In this document: positions 20,387 to 32,343 of the stretch, piece after piece
Layout of the letters: each line of letters opens with the position of its first letter
Numbering within the stretch: the first letter of the stretch is position 1
Assembly (NCBI RefSeq): GCF_026212465.1
Contig: NC_080049.1
Location: 35,012,885 to 35,076,884 of the forward strand
Length of the DNA stretch: 64,000 nt
Reading direction: 5' to 3'
Source: Amaranthus tricolor
Lineage: Eukaryota; Streptophyta; Magnoliopsida; Caryophyllales; Amaranthaceae
The notes under the pieces: model-generated
Databases searched by the model: none
What the model saw: only the letters and a program-made list of their open reading frames with translations
Told to the model about the DNA's origin: nothing
Translations under genes and position numbers: made by a program

Positions 20387-23329
20387 CTAATTGCTCCCAA
20401 AATACACTGGACAGACGATGAACATAAGAGCCACAATTCCAATGATTCCGGCTATTAGTATCCACATGCTAGGTCCAGAATCTATAGCTTCATCGGCTGT
20501 TAGGTCTAGTCGACACGAATCTAGATCACCGATTGTTCTATCCTTGATCTCGCGTAATTGAACTTCATTATTTGTTACTTTTAATGTCGCAATGGAAATA
20601 TCGCGCACTAAATCAGTGAAGGTCTCTTTTCGAAATGCCTGCATTAGAGTGCAATTTAAAAATAATTTGTTACTTGTATATTAGACTCTCTCCATCCTTG
20701 TGAATTTGCGTTCGATGGTAACGTAATGTAAGGCCAGGAAAATGTTACTATCGGTAGCAAAACGAGGAGAAAGGAGTAGGATTGGAATTAACGAGAATTT
20801 AGGGACAAATACTTACGAAGCCAAATCCATCACCATGAAGAGCAGCTGAAGGCAAAAGGGTATAGGCGTTACAATATTGAGTCAAGAAAAGCTTAAGAAA
20901 GGGGGTTTCGTCGAAGGCAGCATCGACACCACCTTGTGCACTTCCTTTCGATAGAAGATCGAGAAGTTGTTCGACGGCCGAATAGGGCTTCAATTGTGAC
21001 TCTGAAAACCCTCGTTGAGTAAGGACATTATGAACAAAAGAACCCGTTTGGTATCCGACATTTTTCCCATTTCTTATGAAATCATTTATGTGTTGATCTA
21101 TAAGGGGAGTTCTTTTTGGTGCTATTTGCAAAGAAATCATGATTGCACCTAAACATGTTGTTAAGACCACTAATATTAGGATGCACAGCACGGTCACAAG
21201 TCTTGTACGTTTTATTGCTGCAATTTCTCCTACATTACATTAAAAAAGTAAGCGTGACCAATAACATAAACACACGAAATGTTGTCACAAAGACTATATA
21301 AATATGATATCGAAAGCTTTTAATTGTGTTGATCCTTAATAATGCAAGGCCGATCCTAGGGTAGTTTTGAGGTGCAACAGTTCAGGACCCAGCTTATGAA
21401 GGGGCTCAAATTGAGTTAATCCTTAGTATTAAAATCAATTCTTTAATTATATTTTTGTACCAAATCATTATATGATCTTAAATTCGTACATTTATTTGAA
21501 ATTGATATGATGGATAAAAGAGAAATTGTATGATTTATAATTGAAGAAAAAAATAGATATCAAAACTTTACTTATACAAGGGTCTTTTTTATTTTTTGCC
21601 TAGAGCTAAAAAATTGTCAGATTCAATACTGCTTAACATGATACCAGAATCTAAGTTAAATATTCAGCTTAAACTTTATTTCGGTTGAACTGGTTTCTAG
21701 ATGAATGAATTAGTATATGATTCGATAAGCTTATAAAGTAAATAGGAGATAATTAATAACCTTTATTATGAGTTTGTTCATTTGTTCCTTGCGAGCGTAC
21801 TTTTTTGCGTTGCCAAAACCAAAGGGAAAGTGCAATAGTGAAGCAAATGCCCACAACGGCCCCTATTAAAGCCTGAGGCAATCGCCTAAGAAACAAAGTT
21901 CCGGTCTTTCCTGGCTTGAGTCGTAAAGGAACTAACATCGATACTCCCGTCTCTGAGTATGCCATGGTAAAATCAACCATTTCTGTTCTGAAATATCTTA
22001 TCGAAATGTCACCCACTGCTGCATCATAATCCTGGGATAGCCGTAACAGTTTCATGGAAAACCGTTAAGTCGGAGAAAACTGTAATAACGGGCTTAAGGG
22101 TTATTAAGATATCTAAAAAATGACATTAACAATCTGTATTACAAGAGGTTTAACGGGTCTTTAGCAAACAGTTAATAGCTGTTGGCTAATTATATTGACT
22201 AATTTGATCAGCTAATTTTATTGATTGGTTTAATAGCTGATTTTGAATCCGCTATTACGATAACAACTTGTTCAAAAATAGTTTATTCATAACAATAAGC
22301 TGTTTTAACCAGCTAATTTACCAAATACAAGTATTGAATGGTTTAACCACCCAACCCTCTATTTATATCAAGACATTCCCTTAATTTGCACCCAGAAATG
22401 AATATATTAAAACCAAATAAATAAAAAACGAGTCTAATCGGTTGAATTTGGGTGCGTTATTTGTTTACTTGTATTTTAAACTGGAACATTTTGGATTATA
22501 GGTCAAAATTTATGGGTTATGACTTAACACCACTAACTTTGGGTCAAATTTCAAATAATTTTGTGTCTAATCAATAACTAACAAGGTAATTCATGGCTGA
22601 ATGGATAATAATTTAGCGATCCGTTTGTACTGAATTTAGTGTAATTTTAGTTGAAAAATCTCTTGATGACAAGTTTAATTATCATGTTTATTTTTTTTCA
22701 ATCATCTCATTTTCTTCATAAAATTCATTCCAATAAATTAGAGTATAAAATTTGTTGATAAATTTGTTATGATTATTTTTTCATTACAAAGGAAGTACAT
22801 GGTATGATGCATGCAAATTTACACTACAAATAATTCACATAGTATCATTTAGTATCAAAAACCAAACATGTTAGTAGAAGTTAAAGAAAAGATTACGTAC
22901 CCCAGAAGAAACAGCTCGAAGCATATCATCATAAGTGCCATTCATGGAACCATTAGGCCTTTCATAGGGATAGAAATCAAACAAAACAGTGTACGGCATG
23001 GCCGAATTCACAATTGCCTTAAACATGTCGATAGCAAAACCGCGAGAGATCAACTCTTTGGTTGTCGGATCACGCTTCACATCCACGAACTCAGTAAACC
23101 CATCCTTAACTGGAACTACTATCCTTAATCTTGTACTGTTTGTTATTTTCTGATTATTATTATTATTATTCCCAGCTTGCTGGCCCATTATTGCTAAACT
23201 CTTGATGCTTAATAAGATTATCATCATCACCAAAATTAGGGTTAGCATGTTACATTTGATCATCAACATTTTTGAGGAATTTAATGATGATGAACTCCTT
23301 AAGTTTTTCATCGTACGATCGTTCATCAT
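20387..23329 (-). CDS. Short glutamate-receptor-like protein lacking ATD and pore loop
   Basis: The four minus-strand exons are 23329-22901, 22031-21761, 21229-20817 and 20638-20387. They total 1365 nt, 454 residues, with consistent phases; typical plant GLRs have about 900. After a signal-peptide-like stretch (MLTLILVMMIILLSIKSLA) it goes straight into the S1 lobe (RLRIVVPVKDGFTEFVDV, then GDYDAAVGDISIRYFRTEMV and DFTMAYSETGVSMLVP). M1 is ALIGAVVGICFTIALSLWFW. Then only about 22 residues precede the M3-like segment LVTVLCILILVVLTTCLGAI, so the usual pore loop, M2 and the SYTAxL gate motif are absent. S2 follows (VGYQTGSFVHNVL, VDAAFDETPFLKLFLTQYC), then an M4-like helix MWILIAGIIGIVALMFIVCP. 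The Arg in S1 (YFRTE) and the acidic DE in S2, which contact the amino-acid ligand in the family, are kept. It may bind amino acids but probably cannot conduct. Confidence 0.8.
22158..22385. mobile_element. MITE copy in GLR intron 1
   Basis: The sequence from TCTTTAGCAAACAGTTAATA through GCTGTTTTAACCAGC to ACCCTCTATTTATATCA matches the elements at 26925-27162 and 27267-27495 in order. It is non-coding. Confidence 0.6.
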
Positions 23330-23647
23330 GATGTGAATATTAATGCTCTTTTTCCTTTGTTATTATGTTGATGATGAAGATGGAGACAAGAAGAGTTTAG
23401 TTGAATTTGGTGTCATTATAATATAACTATAATTAATCTAAAGCTGATTTTTAATCATTATGTTATTATTAATTATTATGTCTACCTCTTATTTTTAAAT
23501 TCCATTCAACTACAAATTAAATATAATAAGCAATCTAATGATATTGAATTAAGTAAAATAACCACCCACCCCTTTTATTATTTTTGTTTTTGAACTTAAA
23601 GTTATAATATAAATTTTATTGAGCCAAAAAATTTTAAATTGAATAAA
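23330..23647. other. 5' flank of the GLR gene
   Basis: This AT-rich stretch lies upstream of the minus-strand GLR start and would hold its 5' UTR and core promoter. No box could be fixed. Confidence 0.3.
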
Positions 23648-23862
<215 letters not shown>

Positions 23863-24029
23863 TCAATAAGATTATGAGTTCAATACTAATTGATTACCTA
23901 GACCTTTCTTTTTCTCAATATTTGAGATGGGGATCGATCATTGTTAAGAGTATAACCAAGTACAAGTATTTGAAATCGATTATTTAAAGGGATGGGGAAA
24001 TTGAAGGAAATGTAAATCATCGTGTATAA

Positions 24030-24812
24030 GCGGGTTGGCTCAAGTGGCAAGCAGCCAAAGCAGCCACCGCAGTGCTATATGATAAGAAATTCCCAAGCAA
24101 GTTAAAAGAATTATTCTACCGGGCGGCAATTAGACCTGTTCTGCTATATGGGACCGAATGTTGGCTCGTAAAGAAGATTTTCGAACATAAAAATAGAAGT
24201 TACAGAAATGTATATGCTGAAGTGGATGTGTGAGCACGCTTTGATGGATCGAATTAGAAACCAAGAGTTTAGGGAAAAACTATGGGTAGCCCCTATATCT
24301 GGAAAAATGCGCGAAAATAGATTGAAGTGGTTTGACCATGTGCAGAGAAAGACTTTCGACGCACCAGTGAGGAGGGTAGAAAGCATTATTGTAAAGGGTA
24401 AGAGGAGTCGAGGAAGACCCAGGAGAACTTGGGGTGAGCAAATAAGAGTTGACTTGCATGAGTTAAACCTCTCTGCAGACCTGACTAGGGATAGGAGCAA
24501 TTGGAGACGCCATATCCATGTCTTAGATTACTGATGTCCTCTTAGTTTACCTTTTTAGTGTCCTTAACCTCCTGCTTTTAACGTCTCCTTTCTATTAGCA
24601 CTTTATATTCTTTTGTAGTGGTTCTTATTTTTATAGGCCTTTAAGTTATCTTTCACGTGTAATCACGTTTCTTTATCTTCCTCAAGTCGGGGGACTCCTT
24701 TGGCCGCACTCTTCTTTACGGGTATGAGTTCCCGCCGTCTTTCCCTCCCTAGAACCTAGCCTTAGTTTTTATGAGCGGAATATACTGAGTAGAATGATGA
24801 TTTGATGATTTT
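24030..24812 (+). mobile_element. LINE 3' end: ORF2 C-terminus and 3' UTR
   Basis: Frame one reads GWLKWQAAKAATAVLYDKKF then KLKELFYRAAIRPVLLYGTE and CWLVKKIFEHK. After a frameshift near 24195 it continues MYMLKWMCEHALMDRIRNQE, KLWVAPISGKMRENRLKWF and RRTWGEQIRVDL to a stop at 24534. This is the well-known C-terminal end of plant non-LTR retrotransposon ORF2 (after the reverse transcriptase palm). The 3' UTR ends near 24812 with ATGATGATTTGATGATT-like repeats, as in RTE-type LINEs. The 5' truncation is typical of LINE insertions. Two further 3' tails of the same family lie at 28425 and 46083. Confidence 0.85.
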
Positions 24813-26924
24813 TTTCTCAATATACTATATTATAAAAAAATGTGTCTATCATATTAACTCATAACTTTTTAAAGTAAAATTAAATGTGCTTTATTGCTTG
24901 AACTGGAATCTTCCTTGCCATTTCCCATCGTTGACTTTTATTTTAATTTCATCAATTTATTACAATTTGGTAGAAATTTAATATTTTTTTTCCATGTCAT
25001 ACTTCCAAACAAACTTGGCATGATTTAAAAAATGAGTTTGCATCACTCATAGAATTTTTTGTATGTCATACAATACAAGTTTTTTCAATAATCAATACAT
25101 AAATTTAAGGTATTAATAAAACAATTAATGAATATAAATATAATTTTATTAAGGTAGTGTTTGGTAATATATAATTCATTTGAAAATAGAAAATTTTATT
25201 TTGGTATTCAAATTCAAGAATTGTAAATGACATTTATATACTTAGAATTTGCAAATTTTAATACTTAACCAATTTTACGTTGTTCTTGTAATTCTATATG
25301 AAATTGACTCAATTTTACATTCTCAAATTCAAGAATTGTTAAACATTATATTTAGGCTAATTCAACATTTGAAAATAAATTTTAAATTGCCAAACATATC
25401 CTAACATGTTCGGTTTCACTTGGGAGGGGGCTTCGTGGCCTACAATTCTTCGTTCCTTGAACAAATGAAGGGGTAATGGAATTACTAAATGTGGTTTTCA
25501 ATACCAAAGTAAACTAAAAGTCAATTCATTCAGGTGATCCGAAAATTACATGGAAATTGTTCTAAGTTGACGGAAACAGTACTTCTCGTATCATTTGTTA
25601 TAAAAATAAAAAATGAGCAAACTAAAAAAATAATAAAAGTGAGTAAAAAAATTTTTTTTTTTTTTTGAGAAAGTGCAAAAAATACATGTATTCAAAGAAA
25701 AGATAATATAAATATGTGAATGTAAAATTAAAAAAAACGTGTAAATCATATTCAAAAATATAACAAATTTCAAAAGATGAACCGAAATAAAAATTGTAAC
25801 AAAACCTATAATAGGTATAGATAACTTCTATTAGGTAAGAAATGAAGTATGAAATTGATGATGTCCATTATTCCTTCTTGTGATGGTCAATTCAATATAG
25901 AAGTCGCCACAAGTTGGAAAATTAACAATTTCTATATAACTATAATATGCTTTATCGTTGTAAATTAGTGCACCGCCGTATACCATTCTTTTATTAATAT
26001 ACAATATACATTATACTAAAACATTTAGAAAATTTCAAGTGTCACAATTATAGAAAATTTATTAAATGATTTTTATTTATTGGCTAAAGAAAAATGATAT
26101 GATATTTGATCTTGACTAATATCTCTACCATTAAAGTTTCTTTAACTATCATATATTTATAGTTAAATTAAGTAAATTTGAAAATACAATATACTATATA
26201 ATATATTGTTGACAATTTCCAAAATGACGTAGTTAATTTACACATACCACTGTCAAAATTGAATGTTTCTACTGCATAATATTTCTGAATTTATTTTTTA
26301 ATATTATATGTCTATATATGTCAATGCTAAAAAATCGTGCATTGCATGCACTTCTACGCTAGTGCACTATAAAAATGATGATGAAAAAAGGGTCTCATAA
26401 GTAGAATTAACTGATGGATGGTTTGATAAACTGAATACTAATCGATTTATAAAAAAACTTGAGATTAAAAAAAATGATTCAAAATTAGATCCGAATAAGT
26501 ATATATCTGATAGTTAGAGTTGAACCATATGATAAAAAGTTTGGTAAAGCTATGCCAATCTCATATTAATTAATATCTGATCTGCTCTTAATTATTTTAA
26601 TTGTTATCATTTCTCTTTTCCTTTCCATCAAACCAAGCAAAATAAAACTAAATTTATTTATATTTTAATTGCAAAAATATTTTTCACAAAAATTATTTTC
26701 CGTGAAAACAATTAGTCTTAATTTGTTTTCTTCTTGACTCAAAAATAAATTTCTTAGTCAAAGTCAAATGTTTCACCGTCACAAATGACACACAGCCAGC
26801 AAGATCAACCTAATTTGTTTCTTTACATTTTTATGTTGAATAATAGATAATGTCGTTTTAAGTATTAAAATAACAGATAATATATTTTATAAATTAAAGA
26901 CGGTAAAACAAATACTCCCTCTGT
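24813..26924. other. AT-rich intergenic, no gene seen
   Basis: Over 2 kb of AT-rich sequence contains poly-A/T tracts and no recognisable protein on either strand. Confidence 0.4.
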
Positions 26925-27162
26925 TTGAAACGGCTAATAGCTGATTATGGTGGCTAATTTGACCAGCTGATTTTATTAACTGGTTTGACCAGCTGATTTT
27001 GAACCCGCTGCTATGAGCAACTTATTCAAAAACAACTTATATCAATAAGCTGTTTCAACTAGCTATTTCACCAAACACTAACACTAACTAGTTTGATCAC
27101 CCCACCCTCTATTTACATCAAAATAAGCTAAAATTGCTCAATAAGCTAATTTGTCAAACACT
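26925..27162. mobile_element. MITE copy 2 (GCTAATTTGACCAGCTG family)
   Basis: This element has the same internal order as the copies at 22158 and 27267: GCTAATTTGACCAGCTGATT, GAACCCGCTG, AATAAGCTGTTTCAACTAGC, CACCCTCTATTTACATCA. The right end is TTTGTCAAACAC. Confidence 0.65.
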
Positions 27163-27266
27163 TTCGATTCATTTTTTATATTTTGTGTTGTCTCATTCAT
27201 TTTACATTATTTTCTTATTTGGGAATGAACCCACTACTTTTCAAAATCTTATGAATATATTTTGAC

Positions 27267-27495
27267 GGTGTTTGGCAAACAGCTGATAGCTGATTATAGT
27301 GGCTAATTTGACCAACTGATGGTTTGACCCCCCACTACTATGAGCAACTTGTTCAAAAACAGCTTATTCATATCAATAATTTGTTTCAACCAGCTGGTTT
27401 ATCCAAACACTAGCATTAGCTGGTTTGACCACCCAACTCTCTATTTACATCAAAATAAACTAAAATTGCTCTATAAGTTAATTTTCCAAACATCC
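27267..27495. mobile_element. MITE copy 3 (GCTAATTTGACCAGCTG family)
   Basis: The left end GGTGTTTGGCAAA and the complement of the right end (GGATGTTTGGAAAA) form the inverted repeat. It sits about 320 bp upstream of the DUF26 receptor kinase start, so it could overlap that promoter. Confidence 0.7.
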
Positions 27496-27815
27496 CTTTA
27501 TCTCTATTTAAATTTTATCAACACAATTGAATTTCACTTGTTACAAAATGTTCACAATTTCATTAAATAGATCTATTTTCTCTTGCTAATTCAAAAGGGT
27601 TGAAATAGTGTAATAATTAGCCAAACAATTAAAAATCAAATCAATGTATACAACATTGGGGACAATACGCAATCAATATAAAATTGGAACAATCGCCAAC
27701 AGCTATGTAAAAATTAATTATACAAAATCCAAAATTAAACACAAACAACGTATTACGTCTAATACTTTGGATAAAAATTTCATTTAGATAATAATACCAA
27801 TTACTAAAATTAATA
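27496..27815 (+). promoter_or_regulatory. Proximal promoter region of the DUF26 kinase
   Basis: About 320 AT-rich bases lie between a MITE and the start codon. TATA-like runs are common here by composition, so none can be singled out. Confidence 0.25.
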
Positions 27816-30800
27816 ATGACAAATTTAAGCCTAATTATCATCCTAAGTACACTAATTATCCTTCCAAAAACTTCATTTAGTAAAGATATTGTTCCAAGAT
27901 ATGTACAATATGCTTGTCCAAAAGGTAAATTTACATACACTTCCGGCAGTACATTTGAATCAAACCTTACAAACATTCTTCTAAACATCCTCCCAACCAA
28001 AATTTCGCCGGACGGCTTTTCGAAATTCAGCGTCGGCGAGGAGAGCGTTGATCAAATCTACGCTTTATCTTATTGTCGAGGAGATGTCACCGGCGGAGCT
28101 TGCCGAGGATGTGTCGAGGCTGCTGCGAGAAGTGTCTTGCAGCGATGTCGATTGCTTAAGGAGGGGATTGTTTGGTATGAGGAGTGTACTTTGAGGTATG
28201 CCAATCGGAGTGATATGTTTTCTGTTCAAGACTTTGAGGTTACTCCCAATCATCGACACTATAACTTTTCAGGAATATTCAGGTATGCAGTTTTTTTGTA
28301 AAGAATAACAGGGTTGTAGCAAATATTACTATTTTTAAATAAGATTTAGAATCTGATTCTTATTTAACTTTTTTCTTTATTCAGTCTATTCAATATAAAA
28401 AATTTTGGGGTGTCGTAAAATGTAGATTTGTCTCGAGTTGTGGGACTTTTTGGCCAGGATATGAGTTATCGCCTTCCTTCCATCCTTAGACCATGATCAT
28501 AGATTCCTATAAACGAGATACACTAGGTATGATGATCATAATGATGGTGAGGGTGTCATAAAATAGTATTTTTAGATGTTATTGAATTTTTGATTTTGTA
28601 AATAATAAAAGATAATTTATCAAGTAATTAACTCAATCAAAATGTTAAATATATGATTATAGCTTCAAGATAGCTTATATGCTTTATCGTTGATACAAAA
28701 ATTATTTAGGCAAGAAGTGTCGAATTTTAACCCATTAAAAGGGTTAGAAACCTCATGCCCAGTCATAAAGACCCAACAACAAATCGTACTCTAATACCAT
28801 GTTTAAATTTAGAAAGCAACCGAAGGAGAAAAGGTAACCGCATACAAACCAAAGGAGGTTCAGTGCTAATTATTAAAACCAATTGATAGTAGTAGGAGTG
28901 GAGTTACTCCTTAAGTTAATAAAAATAACATATCTCTCCTCTTTTTCTAATGTTGGACAACTCATTTATGGATAATAATAATAAGCATAAAGAGCAACAA
29001 ATTTATTTTTGCATTGTTTGGTTCAGGTTTCTTGAGAAAGAGGAGACAATTTTTGATAGGTTGATGAATGGGCTTATTGACGAGGCTTCTAATGTAGCCT
29101 ATGTAGGAAATCTTAGTGGTTTCGCGAAGGGAGAGTCCAACTTATCGGGGTCTGATTGGGTTTTGCGCGCCCTCGTACAATGTAGGCAAGACATTGTCGG
29201 AGTTAATTGTGAACTATGCTTAAGACAGGCGTTAAGGCAAAGGGATGGTTGGAATACTCCCATGGTTTTCCTACCCAGTTGTTATATTCAGTTTGATTTG
29301 TATCCTTACGCACACCTTAGTCCCCATTCTAAAGGTATTAAATGCAATTTAAAGTATTCTGTGTTTTGAGTTTGCTAATAAAAGTGGTATTTTTTCCTCA
29401 TAATACGCCACTTGTGAGCAATAGAGAATTAAATGTCACTTTTACTAGATAACTCAAATGACAAAAAAAAAAATCTAATCTTTCTAACATGATGTAAAAA
29501 TGATCACACTGATTATTGTAGGGGATGATGGAATTTCTATTACAATTATAGCACTTGTGGTGATTGTGGGTGGTTTGTTGTTATGTTGCTCCATTTATCT
29601 CGTACTTCGCTATTGCAAGCAGCGGGAGCATTCTCATCAATCTCAAGGTGTGTGTTTGAGGTTAGAGAATTTTTATAGATAATAAAAGATAGAATTAATC
29701 ATTTTGTAGTAGATGAATTGAACCTAACCCTCTCACAATTAAAAGGAAAATTTTTCAACCACTAAAGCTAACTCATGATTGTCGAGTGTTTGATAAATAT
29801 AACTAAGTCATGACAGTCCATCTTGTAAAATTAAGCTGAACTTATTGTCAATGTGAGTATTTAATTGTGGAAACACAAGGTGCTCACACTTCATAAGCCA
29901 AGGAGATACTTGTGGCAATGAGAGGAAGAGCTCTAATAACATATACAACGTGCATATCATCTTTAATTCATCGATGTGAGACAAACTATTTTAATATTTT
30001 TGTCAAGGAAACAACTTAACCAAAAGGTTAAATTGATGGTTGTGCTATCAGAATATGCTATGTACTCTAAAATAGTTCATCCTTATACCAGACACTAATT
30101 ATTTTACTTTAAATGAAGGGTGGTTGAGATTTAAATGGTTGCTCTGATACCATGTCAAGAGACTAATACAATCAAAAGTTTAAGTTGATTGTTGAAACTT
30201 GAAATGCAAGAATATATTGTATACTACTCCCTCTGTTACGTTCTTTAATGAAGTTCTTATAAGGAATGTTCAAGGGAATTAAGAAATATTGCTCTGATAC
30301 CATACAATAGATCAGCTCAATTAAAAGTTGTGAATATATTATTATTAATATAAATTTGATAGAGAAAAAATAAAGACCATAAATATTAATTATATATTAA
30401 AAGAAAGTTAGTGAAAAAAATATGAGGATCACAACAAAAAATATATTTATAAAGTTAGTGGAAATTAATAATCTGCTAACACGTACAATATTTTAACGTG
30501 AAACAAAAATATATAAATTTATATATAAATTTATATTGTCAATCAAATTTACAGTACCTAAATGAAAATTTACAAAGTTAATTTTTTCTGCTATTAATGC
30601 AGATCATCCGAGGAAATTTACAATGTTGGAGTTGGTTTGGGCTACGACATGTTTCGCAAGTAGGAAAATTTTGGGTAGAGGAGGATTTGGGAATGTTTAT
30701 GAAGGAACCCTTTTTGATGGTTCAAAAGTGGCAGTTAAAAGGCTGAATGCTTACACATCTTTGCAAGGTGACACTGAATTTAACACAGAAGTTGCAGCCA

Positions 30801-32282
30801 TTGCAAATCTGAACCATCATAACGTCGTTTCTTTAAAAGGTTATTGCAGTTTTCTACGCGAGCGTATTTTGGTTTACGAATACGTGCCTAATAAAACCTT
30901 GGAATATCATTTACATGGTAAGCTTCCTTCATCATTGTTTATTCCCATCATTGGCCCTTACTTATTTTACACAAAAAAAAATTGTATAAGACGATCGACA
31001 ACTATAAGAAGAGTCTCATCGTATTTGTATTTAATCGTCCAATTAATTAATATATGAAATATTATGAAAATATAGATTCTTTATTAGAGATCTAAAAATG
31101 TAATTAAATTAAAACTAAAATAATCAAAATTTAACAATATAAATTAATTTTGATACTCCTTAATTTTAAGGATCATATACAGTCGGATACTTAGGAAAAT
31201 AGTTTTTAAGAGAAACATTTTTCCTCTAACCAAATGGCAATTATAACTTATTGTTAATTATATTTCTACATGTGCTAAACATATTTATTTTTCATTTAAT
31301 TTAAATATTTTGAATATAATTGCAGGCTACGGTCAGAAATTGTCCTGGGAAAAGAGAATGGCAATTGCAATTAGCCTAGCAGAAGTTCTAGCGTTCCTGC
31401 ATGAGAGTGAGTTAACGTTCTACCATCTTGGGCTATGATACATAAGCATATACAACTATGATTAAAATAAATATCTAGAAATAAAATCGATTTTTATCTT
31501 AAATAGAGAGCAAGTAACACATTTTAAAAAAAGTCCTAAATATGATTCTCGATCACAATATATACCTACTAGCATAAAATTGATGTCTTTATTGGTCTTT
31601 AGTATTTATCTTATTGTGAAAGAATCAATTAAAAATTTAGACTGTTGATTTATGCAATATATACTTCGTTATGCTCCTTACATTTAATCTGGATGAGATT
31701 TAAACTCTTAATCTTCTATTATTTTTAGCTTTGATACCATAATAAAAATAAGTGTAATCGCTAGATATGTCGAGTATATATGCTCCATCCTAATGAAATA
31801 CTTAATGATAGTATTATTACGTTTTATACTTGAAGCAACATAATTAACGAATGTTTTATTAATCATTTTCCTCTTCTAATCTGATCAATGTGGAATAGAG
31901 GAGCCTGCAATCATACATCGAGATATAAAGCCAACTAACATTCTCATCGATTCTGAATTTAATCTCAAGGTAATACATACATATTGTTAAATAATCAACT
32001 TAACTAAAAATTTAAACTGATAGTTGAGGCCCCATAATATATTATACACTACAACACGCCTCTTCACACGAGAGTCCTTTAAGCTAGAAGTGTTAATGTG
32101 GCACACACTCTCCTCATACCTGACGTTGAATATTCAACTTTGAATGAAGGATAGTCGTTCAGATTCGAACGTTTGATCTCTTGTCACACTTAATTCTGAT
32201 GCCATATCAAAGAACTAACTCGATCAACCAAAAGCTTAAGCTGATGGCTAAGGCTATAATATATTATATATTCTATAACATA

Positions 32283-32343
<61 letters not shown>

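Noticed and set aside
21230..21760. A missed exon encoding the GLR pore in this intron
   Set aside because: On the minus strand I found no stretch resembling the usual pore loop or M2, and exons 2 and 3 join in phase without it.
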